From: Mycobacterium sp.
Lineage (GTDB): Bacteria; Actinomycetota; Actinomycetes; Mycobacteriales; Mycobacteriaceae
Assembly: GCA_025965815.1 (NCBI GenBank)
Contig: JAOPWF010000207.1
Coordinates: 1-10,640, forward strand
DNA: 10,640 bases
Direction of reading: 5' to 3'
A program made the translations under genes and the position numbers. Below, piece after piece: positions 1 to 7,430 of the stretch (its first letter is position 1; each line of letters begins with the position of its first letter). The notes under the pieces were generated by a model. The model was not told where the DNA came from. It searched no databases and saw only the letters and a list, made by a program, of their open reading frames with translations.

Positions 1-1188
1 CAGCGTGGCCAAATGCTTGGCGTCGGCCTCGGGAATGTTCTCGGCACGACGAAGCATGACGTCAGCTCCTCCGTCGAGCACACATTGCACCTGTGCCCAG
101 TCCGTCGTCCGTCCGGCCTCGACGAGGATCTGTTCAGAAGTGTTGTCGAATCGAGTTCTCTCTCGAATCGAGCTGGCGACCGTGCAGCGGCCCGACCCAG
201 CGGGTCCTTCGATGACGAGTACTGCTTGAACGGGCCGAACCGAGGCTTGTGGTAGCGGGCCGAGTCGGGGCGGCAACTCGATGGCCTGGCTCGCGAACCG
301 CCCAAGATCGGCGAAGTGCAGCACGTAGTGCGGACGGGGACCGTCGAGAACGCGGCGGGCGATCACCTCGACAGTCGTGTTGTCTGGTTGGAGTCGCAGC
401 GTTCCTGATGAGGACCAATCGTGGGTGTTGAGCAGTTCCCACAACATGACGTGCGACGTGACGTCGATGTAGGGCAAGCCTGGGTTGTTGGCGAGTATCG
501 ATTCACTGTCCATCACGACGGTCGGGCGTTGCGAGTTCGTGTACCGGGTGAACGACATCGCCAGGGCAAGGTCCTGCGGCCGCGCTGAACTGTGCAACCG
601 TTCCTCGATCTGCTGGCCGATCTCCCGGGTCAGCGAGAGCATCAGCGGGTTCGCCGATTCGGTCGGACCGGCCAGCGAGATCGATCCGATCACCGACCCC
701 GTTGGCGTGCACAATGGGGCGGCTGCACAGGCCAACTCGGCTAACGCGTCGTTGTAGTGCTGGCTGCCTGCAATGAGCAGAGGGCGCTTTTCCACGATCG
801 CGGTGCCCAGCCCGTTCGTCCCGATCGACTCCTCGGAGTAGTCGAACCCCTCCGCGGCGTGGACGTTGTCCAGCCGACGGCGCGCACTGCTGTCGTTGGC
901 GCGGCGCGCCACGATCGCACCGGCCCGGTCGCTCAGGAATAGCGAGGTTCCGGTGTCGGCGAGATGGGCTTGCCAGCGATCGAGGACCGGGTCGGCGGCA
1001 CGGCACAGGATCGAATCGGTGTCGATCTCGGTGAAGCGCTGTGCCGGGTTGGCGCCGTCTGCACTGATGCTGATGGATCGTCGCCAGCTGCGGACGATGA
1101 GATCGGGTACGACGCCGTCGGTGCGGACGTCGCCCAGGAGACCGACACGCATCAGCTCCTGCCGGGCCTGTCGCACCTCGTCGGACAT
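1..1188 (-). CDS. GAF-domain transcriptional activator, AcoR/MimR-like, with degenerate AAA+ domain (partial, C-terminus off left edge)
   Basis: An uninterrupted frame of 396 codons runs from the ATG at 1188 to the window edge. GAGG at 1200-1203 is 11 nt upstream of the ATG, with a nearer AGG also present. The N-terminus carries the 'SWRRS' motif (residues 34-38) typical of AcoR-type regulators. A GAF domain follows (about 80-198) with the signature ESIGTNGLGTAI (120-131), then a linker or PAS-like segment (about 205-300). An AAA+-like region begins near 320. It is degenerate: the Walker A equivalent GPAGSGRCT (328-336) has Arg for the invariant Lys, the Walker B equivalent (373-381) ends in Arg-Arg instead of Asp-Glu, and too few residues separate them to hold a GAFTGA sigma-54 loop. 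A Fis-type helix-turn-helix is expected beyond the edge but not seen. It is divergent from the monooxygenase operon, so it probably activates that operon when GAF binds a pathway compound. The family is clear; the ligand is unknown. Confidence 0.86.
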   Translation of the reverse strand, partial: MSDEVRQARQELMRVGLLGDVRTDGVVPDLIVRSWRRSISISADGANPAQRFTEIDTDSILCRAADPVLDRWQAHLADTGTSLFLSDRAGAIVARRANDSSARRRLDNVHAAEGFDYSEESIGTNGLGTAIVEKRPLLIAGSQHYNDALAELACAAAPLCTPTGSVIGSISLAGPTESANPLMLSLTREIGQQIEERLHSSARPQDLALAMSFTRYTNSQRPTVVMDSESILANNPGLPYIDVTSHVMLWELLNTHDWSSSGTLRLQPDNTTVEVIARRVLDGPRPHYVLHFADLGRFASQAIELPPRLGPLPQASVRPVQAVLVIEGPAGSGRCTVASSIRERTRFDNTSEQILVEAGRTTDWAQVQCVLDGGADVMLRRAENIPEADAKHLATL

Positions 1189-1314
1189 GTCGCCTGTTTC
1201 CTCACCACCTGGCACTCAGTCACTGTGCGCCGAGACCGTCGGAAACTCCAATACATAATCGGCCCGGAACTTTTGCGTCTGAAGTATTAATCGCGGTCGA
1301 TCGCTGTGCGCCGT

Positions 1315-1335
1315 GGTGTTCCGAATTGGAACACC
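1315..1335. promoter_or_regulatory. inverted repeat, probable operator of the divergent regulator
   Basis: GGTGTTCC (1315-1322), spacer GAATT, GGAACACC (1328-1335): perfect 8-bp arms in a 21-bp dyad, centred about 94 bp upstream of the monooxygenase start. This is the strongest symmetric element in the divergent region and is placed where an activator would bind upstream of a promoter. Assigning it to the neighbouring GAF regulator is inference from position. Confidence 0.55.
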
Positions 1336-1343
1336 GCAGGTAG

Positions 1344-1366
1344 TGGTGTCTCCGCACACCATGGTG
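1344..1366. promoter_or_regulatory. second, overlapping GGTGT/ACACC dyads
   Basis: TGGTGT (1344-1349) and ACACCA (1356-1361) form a 6-bp inverted repeat with a 6-nt spacer. CACCATGGTG (1357-1366) is an overlapping perfect 10-bp palindrome. The GGTGT at 1345 lies 30 bp (about three helical turns) from the GGTGT at 1315, so both dyads present on nearly the same DNA face. A further CACCGGTG palindrome lies at 1388-1395, close to the ribosome binding site. It may be a second regulator site or part of the promoter architecture. Confidence 0.4.
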
Positions 1367-1418
1367 CCAGGAAAGTGAACTGCACCACACCGGTGCTGAC
1401 GAACCAAGGAGCACTCTC

Positions 1419-3050
1419 ATGGCTGCAACTGGCACGGAGACCATCCGACGACTCGACGCACTCGTTGTCGGCGCCGGATTCGGTGGCATCTACATGCTGC
1501 ACAAGCTGCGCAACGACCTGGGTCTCGACGCCGTCGCGCTCGACAAGGCCGGCGGGGTGGGAGGCACCTGGTACTGGAACAAGTATCCAGGCGCCTTGTC
1601 GGACTCCGAGAGCTTCGTCTACCAGTACTCCTTTGACCGCGACCTCTACGCCCAGACGCCGTGGAAGACCAAGTTCGTCCGCCAACCCGAGATCCTCGAC
1701 TATCTCAACGGCGTTGTGGACCGCTGCGACCTACGCGACCACATCGCCCTGGAGACCGCGATGACCGACGCATCGTTCGACGAGATCGCCGGAATCTGGA
1801 CCGTGCACACCGACCGAGGCGTCACCTTCAAGTGCCGCTTCCTCGTCAACGGCCTCGGACTGTTGTCGGCCACCAACGTGCCGGACTTCCCTGGCATGAA
1901 CGACTTCGAGGGTCGTCTGGTGCACACCGGCGCGTGGCCCGAGGACCTGGATCTGACCGGTAAGCGGGTAGGCGTGATCGGCAACGGGTCCACCGGCAAT
2001 CAGGTCATCACCGCTACGGCGCCGATCGTCGGGCACCTGACGTCCTTCCAGCGCACCCCGCAATACAGCGTGCCTGCCGGAAACCGCGAACTCTCGCCCG
2101 CCGAACTGCAGTCAAACCGCGACGATTTCGAGGCCAACTGGGATCAGGTGCACAACTCCAGCGTCGCGATGGGCTTCGCGGAGAGCGAGCGTGAGACGTT
2201 CAGCGTGAGCGCCGAGGAACGCGAACGGATCTTCGAGCAGGCGTGGCGGAACGGCGGCGGCTTCCGCTTCATGTTCGAGACCTTCTGCGACATCGCCACC
2301 AACGAGGCAGCCAATGAGGAAGCCGCGAGCTTCATTCGCCGCAAGGTCGCCCAGATCGTCAAGGATCCGGAGACGCGTCGCAAGCTGATGCCCACCGGCC
2401 TGCACGCCCGCCGTCCCCTATGTGACTCCGGCTACTACGAGACCTTCAACCGACCGAACGTCTCGATGGTGAACCTCAAGGAAACCCCGATTACCCACGT
2501 AACCGAAAAGGGCATCGTCACCGCCGACGGCGCTCTGCACGAACTCGACGTCCTGATTCTGGCCACCGGGTTCGACGCGGTCGACGGCAACTACACCCGC
2601 GTCAACATCGTGGGCCGGGAGGGGCACACATTGCGGGACCACTGGAGCGACGGACCGACCAGTTACCTCGGGGTGGCGACCACGGGGTTCCCAAACATGT
2701 TCATGATCCTTGGCCCGAACGGACCCTTCACCAACCTGCCGCCGACCATCGAGACCCAGGTCGAGTGGATCGCCGAAGCCATCCGGCACGTGTCGAGTAC
2801 GGACGCCGGCTGGCTCGAGGTGAAGCCCGACGTCGAAACGGCGTGGACCGACACGTGCGGTGAGATTGCCGATCAGACGCTCTTCCCGCGCGCCGCGTCG
2901 TGGATCTTCGGCGCCAACATTCCCGGCAAGAAGCGGACGGTGATGTTCTACCTCGGCGGGATGAAGGAGTTCCGGTCCATCTCCTCCGCCGAGATCGAAT
3001 CCGGATACCCGAGCTTCATATCCAGCGCCGACGTTCTCGCGAAGGCGTGA
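1419..3050 (+). CDS. chnB: cyclohexanone monooxygenase-type Baeyer-Villiger monooxygenase (FAD/NADPH)
   Basis: This 543-residue protein inserts one oxygen of O2 next to a ketone carbonyl, giving a lactone or ester, using FAD and NADPH. Visible features are the FAD-binding GAGFGG (18-23), the GTWYWNKYPGA stretch (49-59), the type I BVMO fingerprint FEGRLVHTGAWP (163-174, FxGxxxHxxxWP), the NADPH Rossmann GNGSTG (188-193), RRPLCDSGYY (331-340) with the active-site Arg, ATGFDAVDGNY (382-392) and GPNGPFTNLPP (432-442). Many of these blocks match Acinetobacter cyclohexanone monooxygenase as I remember it, and the length is the same. The symbol is given by that similarity; the true substrate may be another cyclic ketone or 2-hydroxyketone. 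AAGGAG at 1406-1411 sits 7 nt before the ATG. It is the first gene of the operon, directly downstream of the operator-like repeats, and is probably switched on by the divergent GAF regulator. Confidence 0.93.
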   Translation: MAATGTETIRRLDALVVGAGFGGIYMLHKLRNDLGLDAVALDKAGGVGGTWYWNKYPGALSDSESFVYQYSFDRDLYAQTPWKTKFVRQPEILDYLNGVVDRCDLRDHIALETAMTDASFDEIAGIWTVHTDRGVTFKCRFLVNGLGLLSATNVPDFPGMNDFEGRLVHTGAWPEDLDLTGKRVGVIGNGSTGNQVITATAPIVGHLTSFQRTPQYSVPAGNRELSPAELQSNRDDFEANWDQVHNSSVAMGFAESERETFSVSAEERERIFEQAWRNGGGFRFMFETFCDIATNEAANEEAASFIRRKVAQIVKDPETRRKLMPTGLHARRPLCDSGYYETFNRPNVSMVNLKETPITHVTEKGIVTADGALHELDVLILATGFDAVDGNYTRVNIVGREGHTLRDHWSDGPTSYLGVATTGFPNMFMILGPNGPFTNLPPTIETQVEWIAEAIRHVSSTDAGWLEVKPDVETAWTDTCGEIADQTLFPRAASWIFGANIPGKKRTVMFYLGGMKEFRSISSAEIESGYPSFISSADVLAKA

Positions 3051-3052
3051 GA

Positions 3053-4426
3053 ATGGTGAGCAAGTATGCCACCGTCAATCCGGCCACCGGTGAGCTCGTT
3101 CAAGGCTTCGAAACGATGTCCGATGCCGAAGCGGACCGTGCACTAAACCGAGCGCATGAGGCCTACCTCGATTGGCGCGGCGTCGACCTCAAGGAGCGCG
3201 CCGCGGTCGTCGGACGTGTGGCCGATCTATTCCGCCAGAACGTCAATGAGCTGGGCCAGCTGATGACCCTGGAGATGGGCAAACCGGTCCTACAGGCCAA
3301 GGGTGAGATCGAACTGTCGGCGGCGATCTTCGAGTACTACGCCACCAAGGGGCCCGACCTGCTCGCCGACGAGATCCTCGACATCGCGGGCTCGGGCCGG
3401 GCCATCGTCCGCACTGCGCCAATAGGGGCGCTGCTCGGGATCATGCCGTGGAACTTCCCCTACTATCAGGCTGCACGTTTTGTGGCGCCGAACCTGTTGC
3501 TCGGCAACACCATCCTGCTGAAGCATGCGGCGAACTGTCCCCAACAGGCGCTGCGCCTCGCCGAAATGCTCGATTCGGTGGGTGTTCTTACCGGCGTCTA
3601 CCAGAACGTGTTCGCCACGACGGCTCAGGTGGCGACGATGATCGCCAGCCCTCTGCTGCAGGGTGTTTCACTGACCGGCTCCGAGCGGGCCGGCAGTGCG
3701 GTGGGTGAGCTCGCCGGTCGGCACATGAAGAAAGCCGTGCTGGAACTCGGTGGTTCGGACCCATTCATCGTGCTAGCCGGCGCCAACGTGGACAACGCGA
3801 CGTCGGCCGCGGTGGCGGGCAGATTCGGCAACGCAGGCCAGGTGTGTACATCATCGAAGCGGATGATCGTCGAATCCTCGGTGTTCGACCAGTTCCTAGA
3901 GGGATTCGTCGCCAAGGCAGGCCAGTGGCGGCTCGGCGATCCGACGAGCGAGGACACCAAGCTCGGACCGATGGCCTCGCTCGCAGCACGCACCGACCTC
4001 ATCGGCCAGGTCGAGGACGCCGTCGCCAAGGGTGCCACGGTTCATCTCGGCGGCCAGGTACCCGACGGCCCAGGCGCCTTCTACCCCGCGACCGTACTCA
4101 CCGGCGTCACACCCGAGATGCGCGCCTACCGTGAGGAGCTCTTCGGACCGGTAGCCGTTGTCTACCAGGTCGATTCGGTCGACGAAGCAGTCGAGCTGGC
4201 CAACGACTCACCATACGGCCTGGGCAGCGCGGTGTTCGCCGGCGACCTCGAGCAGGCCGACGACGTCGCCAACCGGCTCGACGTGGGCATGGTGGGCCTC
4301 AACACCACCGTGAAGAGCGCGCCCGACCTGCCGTTCGGCGGAGTGAAGAACTCCGGTATCGGCCGCGAACTCGGGCGCTTCGGGCTCGACGAGTTCGCCA
4401 ACAAGAAGCTCGTCCGAATCATTTAG
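3053..4426 (+). CDS. NAD(P)-dependent aldehyde dehydrogenase, succinate-semialdehyde dehydrogenase-like
   Basis: At 457 residues this has the length and character of the actinobacterial GabD1-type succinate-semialdehyde dehydrogenases. Seen are the oxyanion Asn in MPWNFP (N134), the cofactor-site Lys in LLKHA (K157), the LTGSERAG nucleotide loop (208-215), the general-base Glu in ELGGSDP (E231), the catalytic Cys in GQVCTSSKR (C265), EELFGPV, and the C-terminal PFGGVKNSGIGREL. The ATG at 3053 lies 2 nt after the monooxygenase stop, which implies translational coupling; a GAAGG upstream serves as a modest ribosome binding site. The protein then begins as the family does (YATVNPATGE). An in-frame GTG at 2900 would add 51 residues read from inside the monooxygenase gene and is rejected. 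In the pathway it would oxidise the terminal aldehyde from ring opening (ChnE-like, 6-oxohexanoate to adipate, or a homologue). The acidic-aldehyde preference is inferred from the family. Confidence 0.9.
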   Translation: MVSKYATVNPATGELVQGFETMSDAEADRALNRAHEAYLDWRGVDLKERAAVVGRVADLFRQNVNELGQLMTLEMGKPVLQAKGEIELSAAIFEYYATKGPDLLADEILDIAGSGRAIVRTAPIGALLGIMPWNFPYYQAARFVAPNLLLGNTILLKHAANCPQQALRLAEMLDSVGVLTGVYQNVFATTAQVATMIASPLLQGVSLTGSERAGSAVGELAGRHMKKAVLELGGSDPFIVLAGANVDNATSAAVAGRFGNAGQVCTSSKRMIVESSVFDQFLEGFVAKAGQWRLGDPTSEDTKLGPMASLAARTDLIGQVEDAVAKGATVHLGGQVPDGPGAFYPATVLTGVTPEMRAYREELFGPVAVVYQVDSVDEAVELANDSPYGLGSAVFAGDLEQADDVANRLDVGMVGLNTTVKSAPDLPFGGVKNSGIGRELGRFGLDEFANKKLVRII

Positions 4427-4443
4427 ACACGTAGGAGAAGATC

Positions 4444-5493
4444 ATGCACGCCGCTGTGTACTACGGAAATCACAAGCTCGAGATCGAAGACGTCCCCGAG
4501 CCCACCCCCGGCGAGGGCCAGGTCAAGGTACGCGTCAGCCGCAACGGCATCTGCGGCACCGACCTGCACGAGTATTACGACGGGCCGATTTTCATTCCGC
4601 CCGACCAGCCACATCCGTTGACCGGCAAGGCCATGCCGCTGGTCATCGGCCATGAGTTCTCCGGCACCGTAACCGAAGTCGGCATCGGCGTCACCGACAT
4701 CGTCGAAGGCGACCGGGTCGCCATCGAGCCCATCTACCGATGCGGGCGTTGCCGGCCGTGCAAGAGCGGCCACTACAACCTCTGTACCTCGGTGGGTTTC
4801 CACGGCCTGATGGCCGACGGCGGCATGGCCGAATACACGGTCGTGCCGATCAATCAGATCCACGCGCTACCCGACAACATCCCCCTGGAGATGGGGGCGC
4901 TCGTCGAACCGATGTCGGTGGCCTACCACGCCGCGGTCCTCGGCGAGGTCCGCGACCAGAGCCGGGCGCTGATCTACGGCGCGGGGCCCATCGGGATCGG
5001 GTTGTGGTTCGCGCTGCGTGGCATGGGTCTGACCGAGATCGACGTCATCGAACCCTCACCCACCCGCCGTCATGCGATCGAGGCGCTCGGCGCCCGCACG
5101 CTCGACCCGACCTCCGTCGACGTGCCCGAGCTGATCACCGACCGCACCAACGGTGACGGGGTCGACGCCGCCTTCGACGCCGCCGGGGTCGCGCCCGCGA
5201 TCGAATCAGCACTGAACTGCATCGGCGAACGGCGGCCCCTGATCAGCGTCGCGATCTACGAGAAGCCGCTCACTACCCCGCTGATCAATCTGGTACTCCG
5301 GGAACGCCGTATCCAGGGCACCATCTGCTACACCGGCGACGACTACCGCGCCGTCATCGCCCTGATGGCCCGGGGCCACTACGACACCACCGGCTGGGTC
5401 GACACCATTCCCATGAGCGACGTCGTGGAGCAGGGCTTCGAAGAGCTCCGCGCCGGACGCAAGATGAAGCTGCTCGTCGACCCAACCGTCTGA
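4444..5493 (+). CDS. zinc-dependent alcohol dehydrogenase, (R,R)-2,3-butanediol dehydrogenase-like (MDR)
   Basis: This is a 349-residue medium-chain dehydrogenase/reductase. The catalytic zinc ligands are C37 (NGICGTDLHEYY), H70-E71 (GHEFSG) and E155 (LVEPMSVAYHA). The structural zinc lobe is intact with Cys 100, 103, 106 and 114 (CGRCRPCKSGHYNLC). GAGPIG (179-184) begins the Rossmann fold, and the acidic E203 after the second strand suggests NAD(H). The HEYYDGP segment and overall layout are those of butanediol dehydrogenases rather than simple alkanol dehydrogenases. It starts 17 nt after the aldehyde dehydrogenase, with AGGAG at 4433-4437. In this operon it may oxidise a vicinal diol or secondary alcohol to the ketone used by the monooxygenase. 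Alternatively it could act like ChnD on a 6-hydroxyacid after lactone hydrolysis. Family assignment is firm; substrate and stereochemistry are inferred. Confidence 0.9.
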   Translation: MHAAVYYGNHKLEIEDVPEPTPGEGQVKVRVSRNGICGTDLHEYYDGPIFIPPDQPHPLTGKAMPLVIGHEFSGTVTEVGIGVTDIVEGDRVAIEPIYRCGRCRPCKSGHYNLCTSVGFHGLMADGGMAEYTVVPINQIHALPDNIPLEMGALVEPMSVAYHAAVLGEVRDQSRALIYGAGPIGIGLWFALRGMGLTEIDVIEPSPTRRHAIEALGARTLDPTSVDVPELITDRTNGDGVDAAFDAAGVAPAIESALNCIGERRPLISVAIYEKPLTTPLINLVLRERRIQGTICYTGDDYRAVIALMARGHYDTTGWVDTIPMSDVVEQGFEELRAGRKMKLLVDPTV

Positions 5494-5528
5494 ACGACAA
5501 CCCCTTTCACACACATCAAGGAGAAATC

Positions 5529-6302
5529 ATGACGGTTGCACACGTCACCGGCGCCGCCCGCGGCATCGGCAAGGCCATCGCCCTACGACTCGCCCGAGAC
5601 GGCCACGACGTGGCGGTCTCGGACCTGCCGGCGATGAAGAGCGAACTCGACGTCACCCGCAAGGAACTCCAAGACGTCGGCGTTCGTGCCGCCGCCCTGA
5701 CCGGCGACGTCTCCGACCCCGACTCGGTGCGGCGGCTCGTCGCCGGCACCGCCGACGAACTCGGCTCGCTAGACGTCTTCGTCGCCAACGCCGGCATCGC
5801 CCAGACCAAGGCCCTGCTCGACGTCACCCCCGAGGAGTACGACAAGGTGCACGCCGTCAATGGGCGCGGCGTCTTCCTGTGCTACACCGAGGCGGCGCGG
5901 CAGATGATCAAGCAGGGCACCGGCGGCAAGATCATCGGTGCCTGTTCCATCGCGGGGCATAAGGGCTTTCCCCTTCTCGGCGTGTACAGCTCATCGAAGT
6001 TCGGCGTGCGGGCGCTAACTCAGTCCGCGGCCCAAGAATGGGCTGAGCACGGGATCACCGTCAACGCCTACTGCCCAGGCATCGTCGACACGAACATGTG
6101 GGTCGAGGTCGACCGCGACCTCGGCGCCATCAACAACGTCGGCGAAGGCGAGTCGATGAAGGCCATGGCCCAGGGCATCACGCTGGGCCGCGTCGCTACC
6201 GGGGAGGATGTCGCCGCCTACGTGTCCTACCTCGCCGGACCCGATTCCCACTACATGACCGGCCAATCCGTCCTCATCGACGGCGGAATGCTCTTCACCT
6301 AA
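5529..6302 (+). CDS. short-chain dehydrogenase/reductase, acetoin reductase / meso-butanediol dehydrogenase-like
   Basis: This classical SDR has 257 residues. It shows the cofactor motif TGAARGIG (7-14), NAG (87-89), catalytic Asn in AVNGRG (N111), Ser in ACSIAGHKG (S140), and YSSSK with Tyr153 and Lys157. The segments AGHKGFPLLGVYSSSKF, NAYCPGIVDTNMW and LAGPDSHYMTGQS follow Klebsiella BudC (acetoin reductase) closely as I recall it. The C-terminus LIDGGMLF is also typical. AAGGAG at 5518-5523 lies 5 nt before the ATG. It probably interconverts a secondary alcohol (or one carbinol of a diol) with its ketone or ketol, using NAD(H). BudC-type SDRs generally act on the opposite carbinol configuration from MDR-type butanediol dehydrogenases, so this gene and its upstream neighbour may be complementary. 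ChnA-type cyclohexanol dehydrogenases are also SDRs, so that role is an alternative. Confidence 0.9.
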   Translation: MTVAHVTGAARGIGKAIALRLARDGHDVAVSDLPAMKSELDVTRKELQDVGVRAAALTGDVSDPDSVRRLVAGTADELGSLDVFVANAGIAQTKALLDVTPEEYDKVHAVNGRGVFLCYTEAARQMIKQGTGGKIIGACSIAGHKGFPLLGVYSSSKFGVRALTQSAAQEWAEHGITVNAYCPGIVDTNMWVEVDRDLGAINNVGEGESMKAMAQGITLGRVATGEDVAAYVSYLAGPDSHYMTGQSVLIDGGMLFT

Positions 6303-6326
6303 ACCGCTCGAATACAAGGAGGAATC

Positions 6327-7385
6327 ATGACCACGAGCGAACTGCCGGAGATCCCGACCTTCGGACTCTGGTACGACTACCGCAACCCGGCGCAGTGGAA
6401 GACACCGGCGGGCGAGCTGTACCGCCGCAGCATCGATCAGGCAGTATGGGCCGAACAGCTCGGCTTCGGCTCAGTCTGGTTGAGCGAACACCACTTCGCC
6501 AACGACGACTACGCCTCGTCACCGCTCATGATGGCCGCCACTCTGGGTGCACGCACCTCCACCATGCGCATCGGCACCAACATCATCGTCGCCGGCCTGC
6601 ACAACCCAATCCGCCTGGCCGAAGACGCCACCGCGCTGTCGCTGCTGACCGACAACCGGTTCGAACTCGGCGTCGGGCTCGGATACCGCGAGCTGGAATT
6701 CAGCGGCTTCGGCCGGACCGTCAAACAACGCCCCAGCCTCCTCGAAGACGCGATCGCGATCATCCGCCACGCATGGACCGGAAGCGCCGACGGCTATGAC
6801 GGGAAACGGTTTTCGCTACCTGCGTTGCCCGTCACCCCGGTTCCCGAGGTCGCTCCGCGACTTCTCGTCGGCGCGCAGTCACCCGTGGGTATCGACCGCG
6901 CCGCCCGCGCCGGAGACGGCGTGATCACCCTGTCGAACGACCACTGCCAGGTCTATCTCGACGCATTGGAACGCCGCGGGCGCGACGTTTCTAAGGGTCG
7001 GATCTACGCCAGCCAGTGGACGATCATCGCCGAGGATCCCGAACGCGTCTGGGCGCAGGTCAGCGAGAACGTGCTGTACCAAATGAACAAGTACATCGAG
7101 TGGGGATCGTTCGAAGGGCCCGACCAGCCGGCGCAGTACCCCAACGCGCAAGCGGTCCTCGACGCGGGCGCCTACCGGCTGATGGACGCATCGATGGCCG
7201 TGGACGAACTAGTCACGCTGGCGATTGACTACCCGCAGATTCGCGACTTCCACTACTGGGCGCAGTTCCCTGGGGAGTCAGTTGACTCGGGCTCCGAGCG
7301 CATTCAGTACATGGCCGACAACGTCATCCCGGTTGTTACCGAGAGGCTTTCGCGGCAAGCGCAGTCGGCTGTGGCAGCCGGATGA
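6327..7385 (+). CDS. luciferase-like (LLM) flavin-dependent oxidoreductase
   Basis: This 352-residue protein of the bacterial luciferase-like superfamily uses reduced FMN or F420 in a TIM barrel. Signatures are the N-terminal 'FGLWYDYRNP', then AEQLGFGSVWLSEHHF (42-57) with the characteristic EHHF, the RIGTNIIVAGLHNPIRLAED block (81-100), RFELGVGLGYRELEFSGFG (111-129) and, near the C-terminus, DFHYWAQFPGES. It is the last gene of the operon, 24 nt after the SDR, with a perfect AAGGAGG at 6316-6322. No flavin reductase or F420 gene is visible nearby, so reduced cofactor must come from elsewhere. Members oxidise alkanes, terpenes, sulfonates, nitrilotriacetate and others; limonene 1,2-monooxygenase (LimB) is, as I recall, in this superfamily. 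A role in the first oxygenation of a cyclic substrate is therefore possible but is inference. It could equally be an F420-dependent dehydrogenase. Confidence 0.85.
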   Translation: MTTSELPEIPTFGLWYDYRNPAQWKTPAGELYRRSIDQAVWAEQLGFGSVWLSEHHFANDDYASSPLMMAATLGARTSTMRIGTNIIVAGLHNPIRLAEDATALSLLTDNRFELGVGLGYRELEFSGFGRTVKQRPSLLEDAIAIIRHAWTGSADGYDGKRFSLPALPVTPVPEVAPRLLVGAQSPVGIDRAARAGDGVITLSNDHCQVYLDALERRGRDVSKGRIYASQWTIIAEDPERVWAQVSENVLYQMNKYIEWGSFEGPDQPAQYPNAQAVLDAGAYRLMDASMAVDELVTLAIDYPQIRDFHYWAQFPGESVDSGSERIQYMADNVIPVVTERLSRQAQSAVAAG

Positions 7386-7430
7386 GCTACCGCCCATAAC
7401 GGTCGTGGTCTGCAAACCCTGCGCACGTCG

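Larger units (their letters stand above)
1189..1418. promoter_or_regulatory. divergent intergenic region between regulator and monooxygenase operon
   Basis: This 230-bp spacer must hold the promoters of both the leftward regulator and the rightward operon. It has an AT-rich stretch at about 1250-1291 (TATTAAT at 1285-1291 on plus; TATGTA at 1257-1252 on minus), but no convincing -35 partner at normal spacing on either strand. The half nearest the operon holds a concentration of GGTGT/ACACC repeats (listed separately). No GG-N10-GC sigma-54 element is evident, which agrees with the degenerate activator. Transcription start sites cannot be placed. Confidence 0.7.

Noticed and set aside
1189..1418. 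Sigma-54 (-24/-12) promoter
   Set aside because: No GG-N10-GC element with suitable context is seen, and the regulator lacks the motifs needed to activate sigma-54.
1306..1764. Plus-strand open frame beginning in the divergent region
   Set aside because: It overlaps the clear monooxygenase gene in a different frame and has Ser/Thr/Pro-rich shadow composition.
2900..3052. In-frame GTG extension of the aldehyde dehydrogenase, adding 51 residues
   Set aside because: It lies inside the monooxygenase reading region in another frame, and the family N-terminus (YATVNPATGE) begins just after the ATG at 3053.
6098..6799. Plus-strand open frame of 233 codons
   Set aside because: It is a shadow across the end of the SDR and start of the luciferase-like gene, with an Arg/His/Pro-rich sequence.
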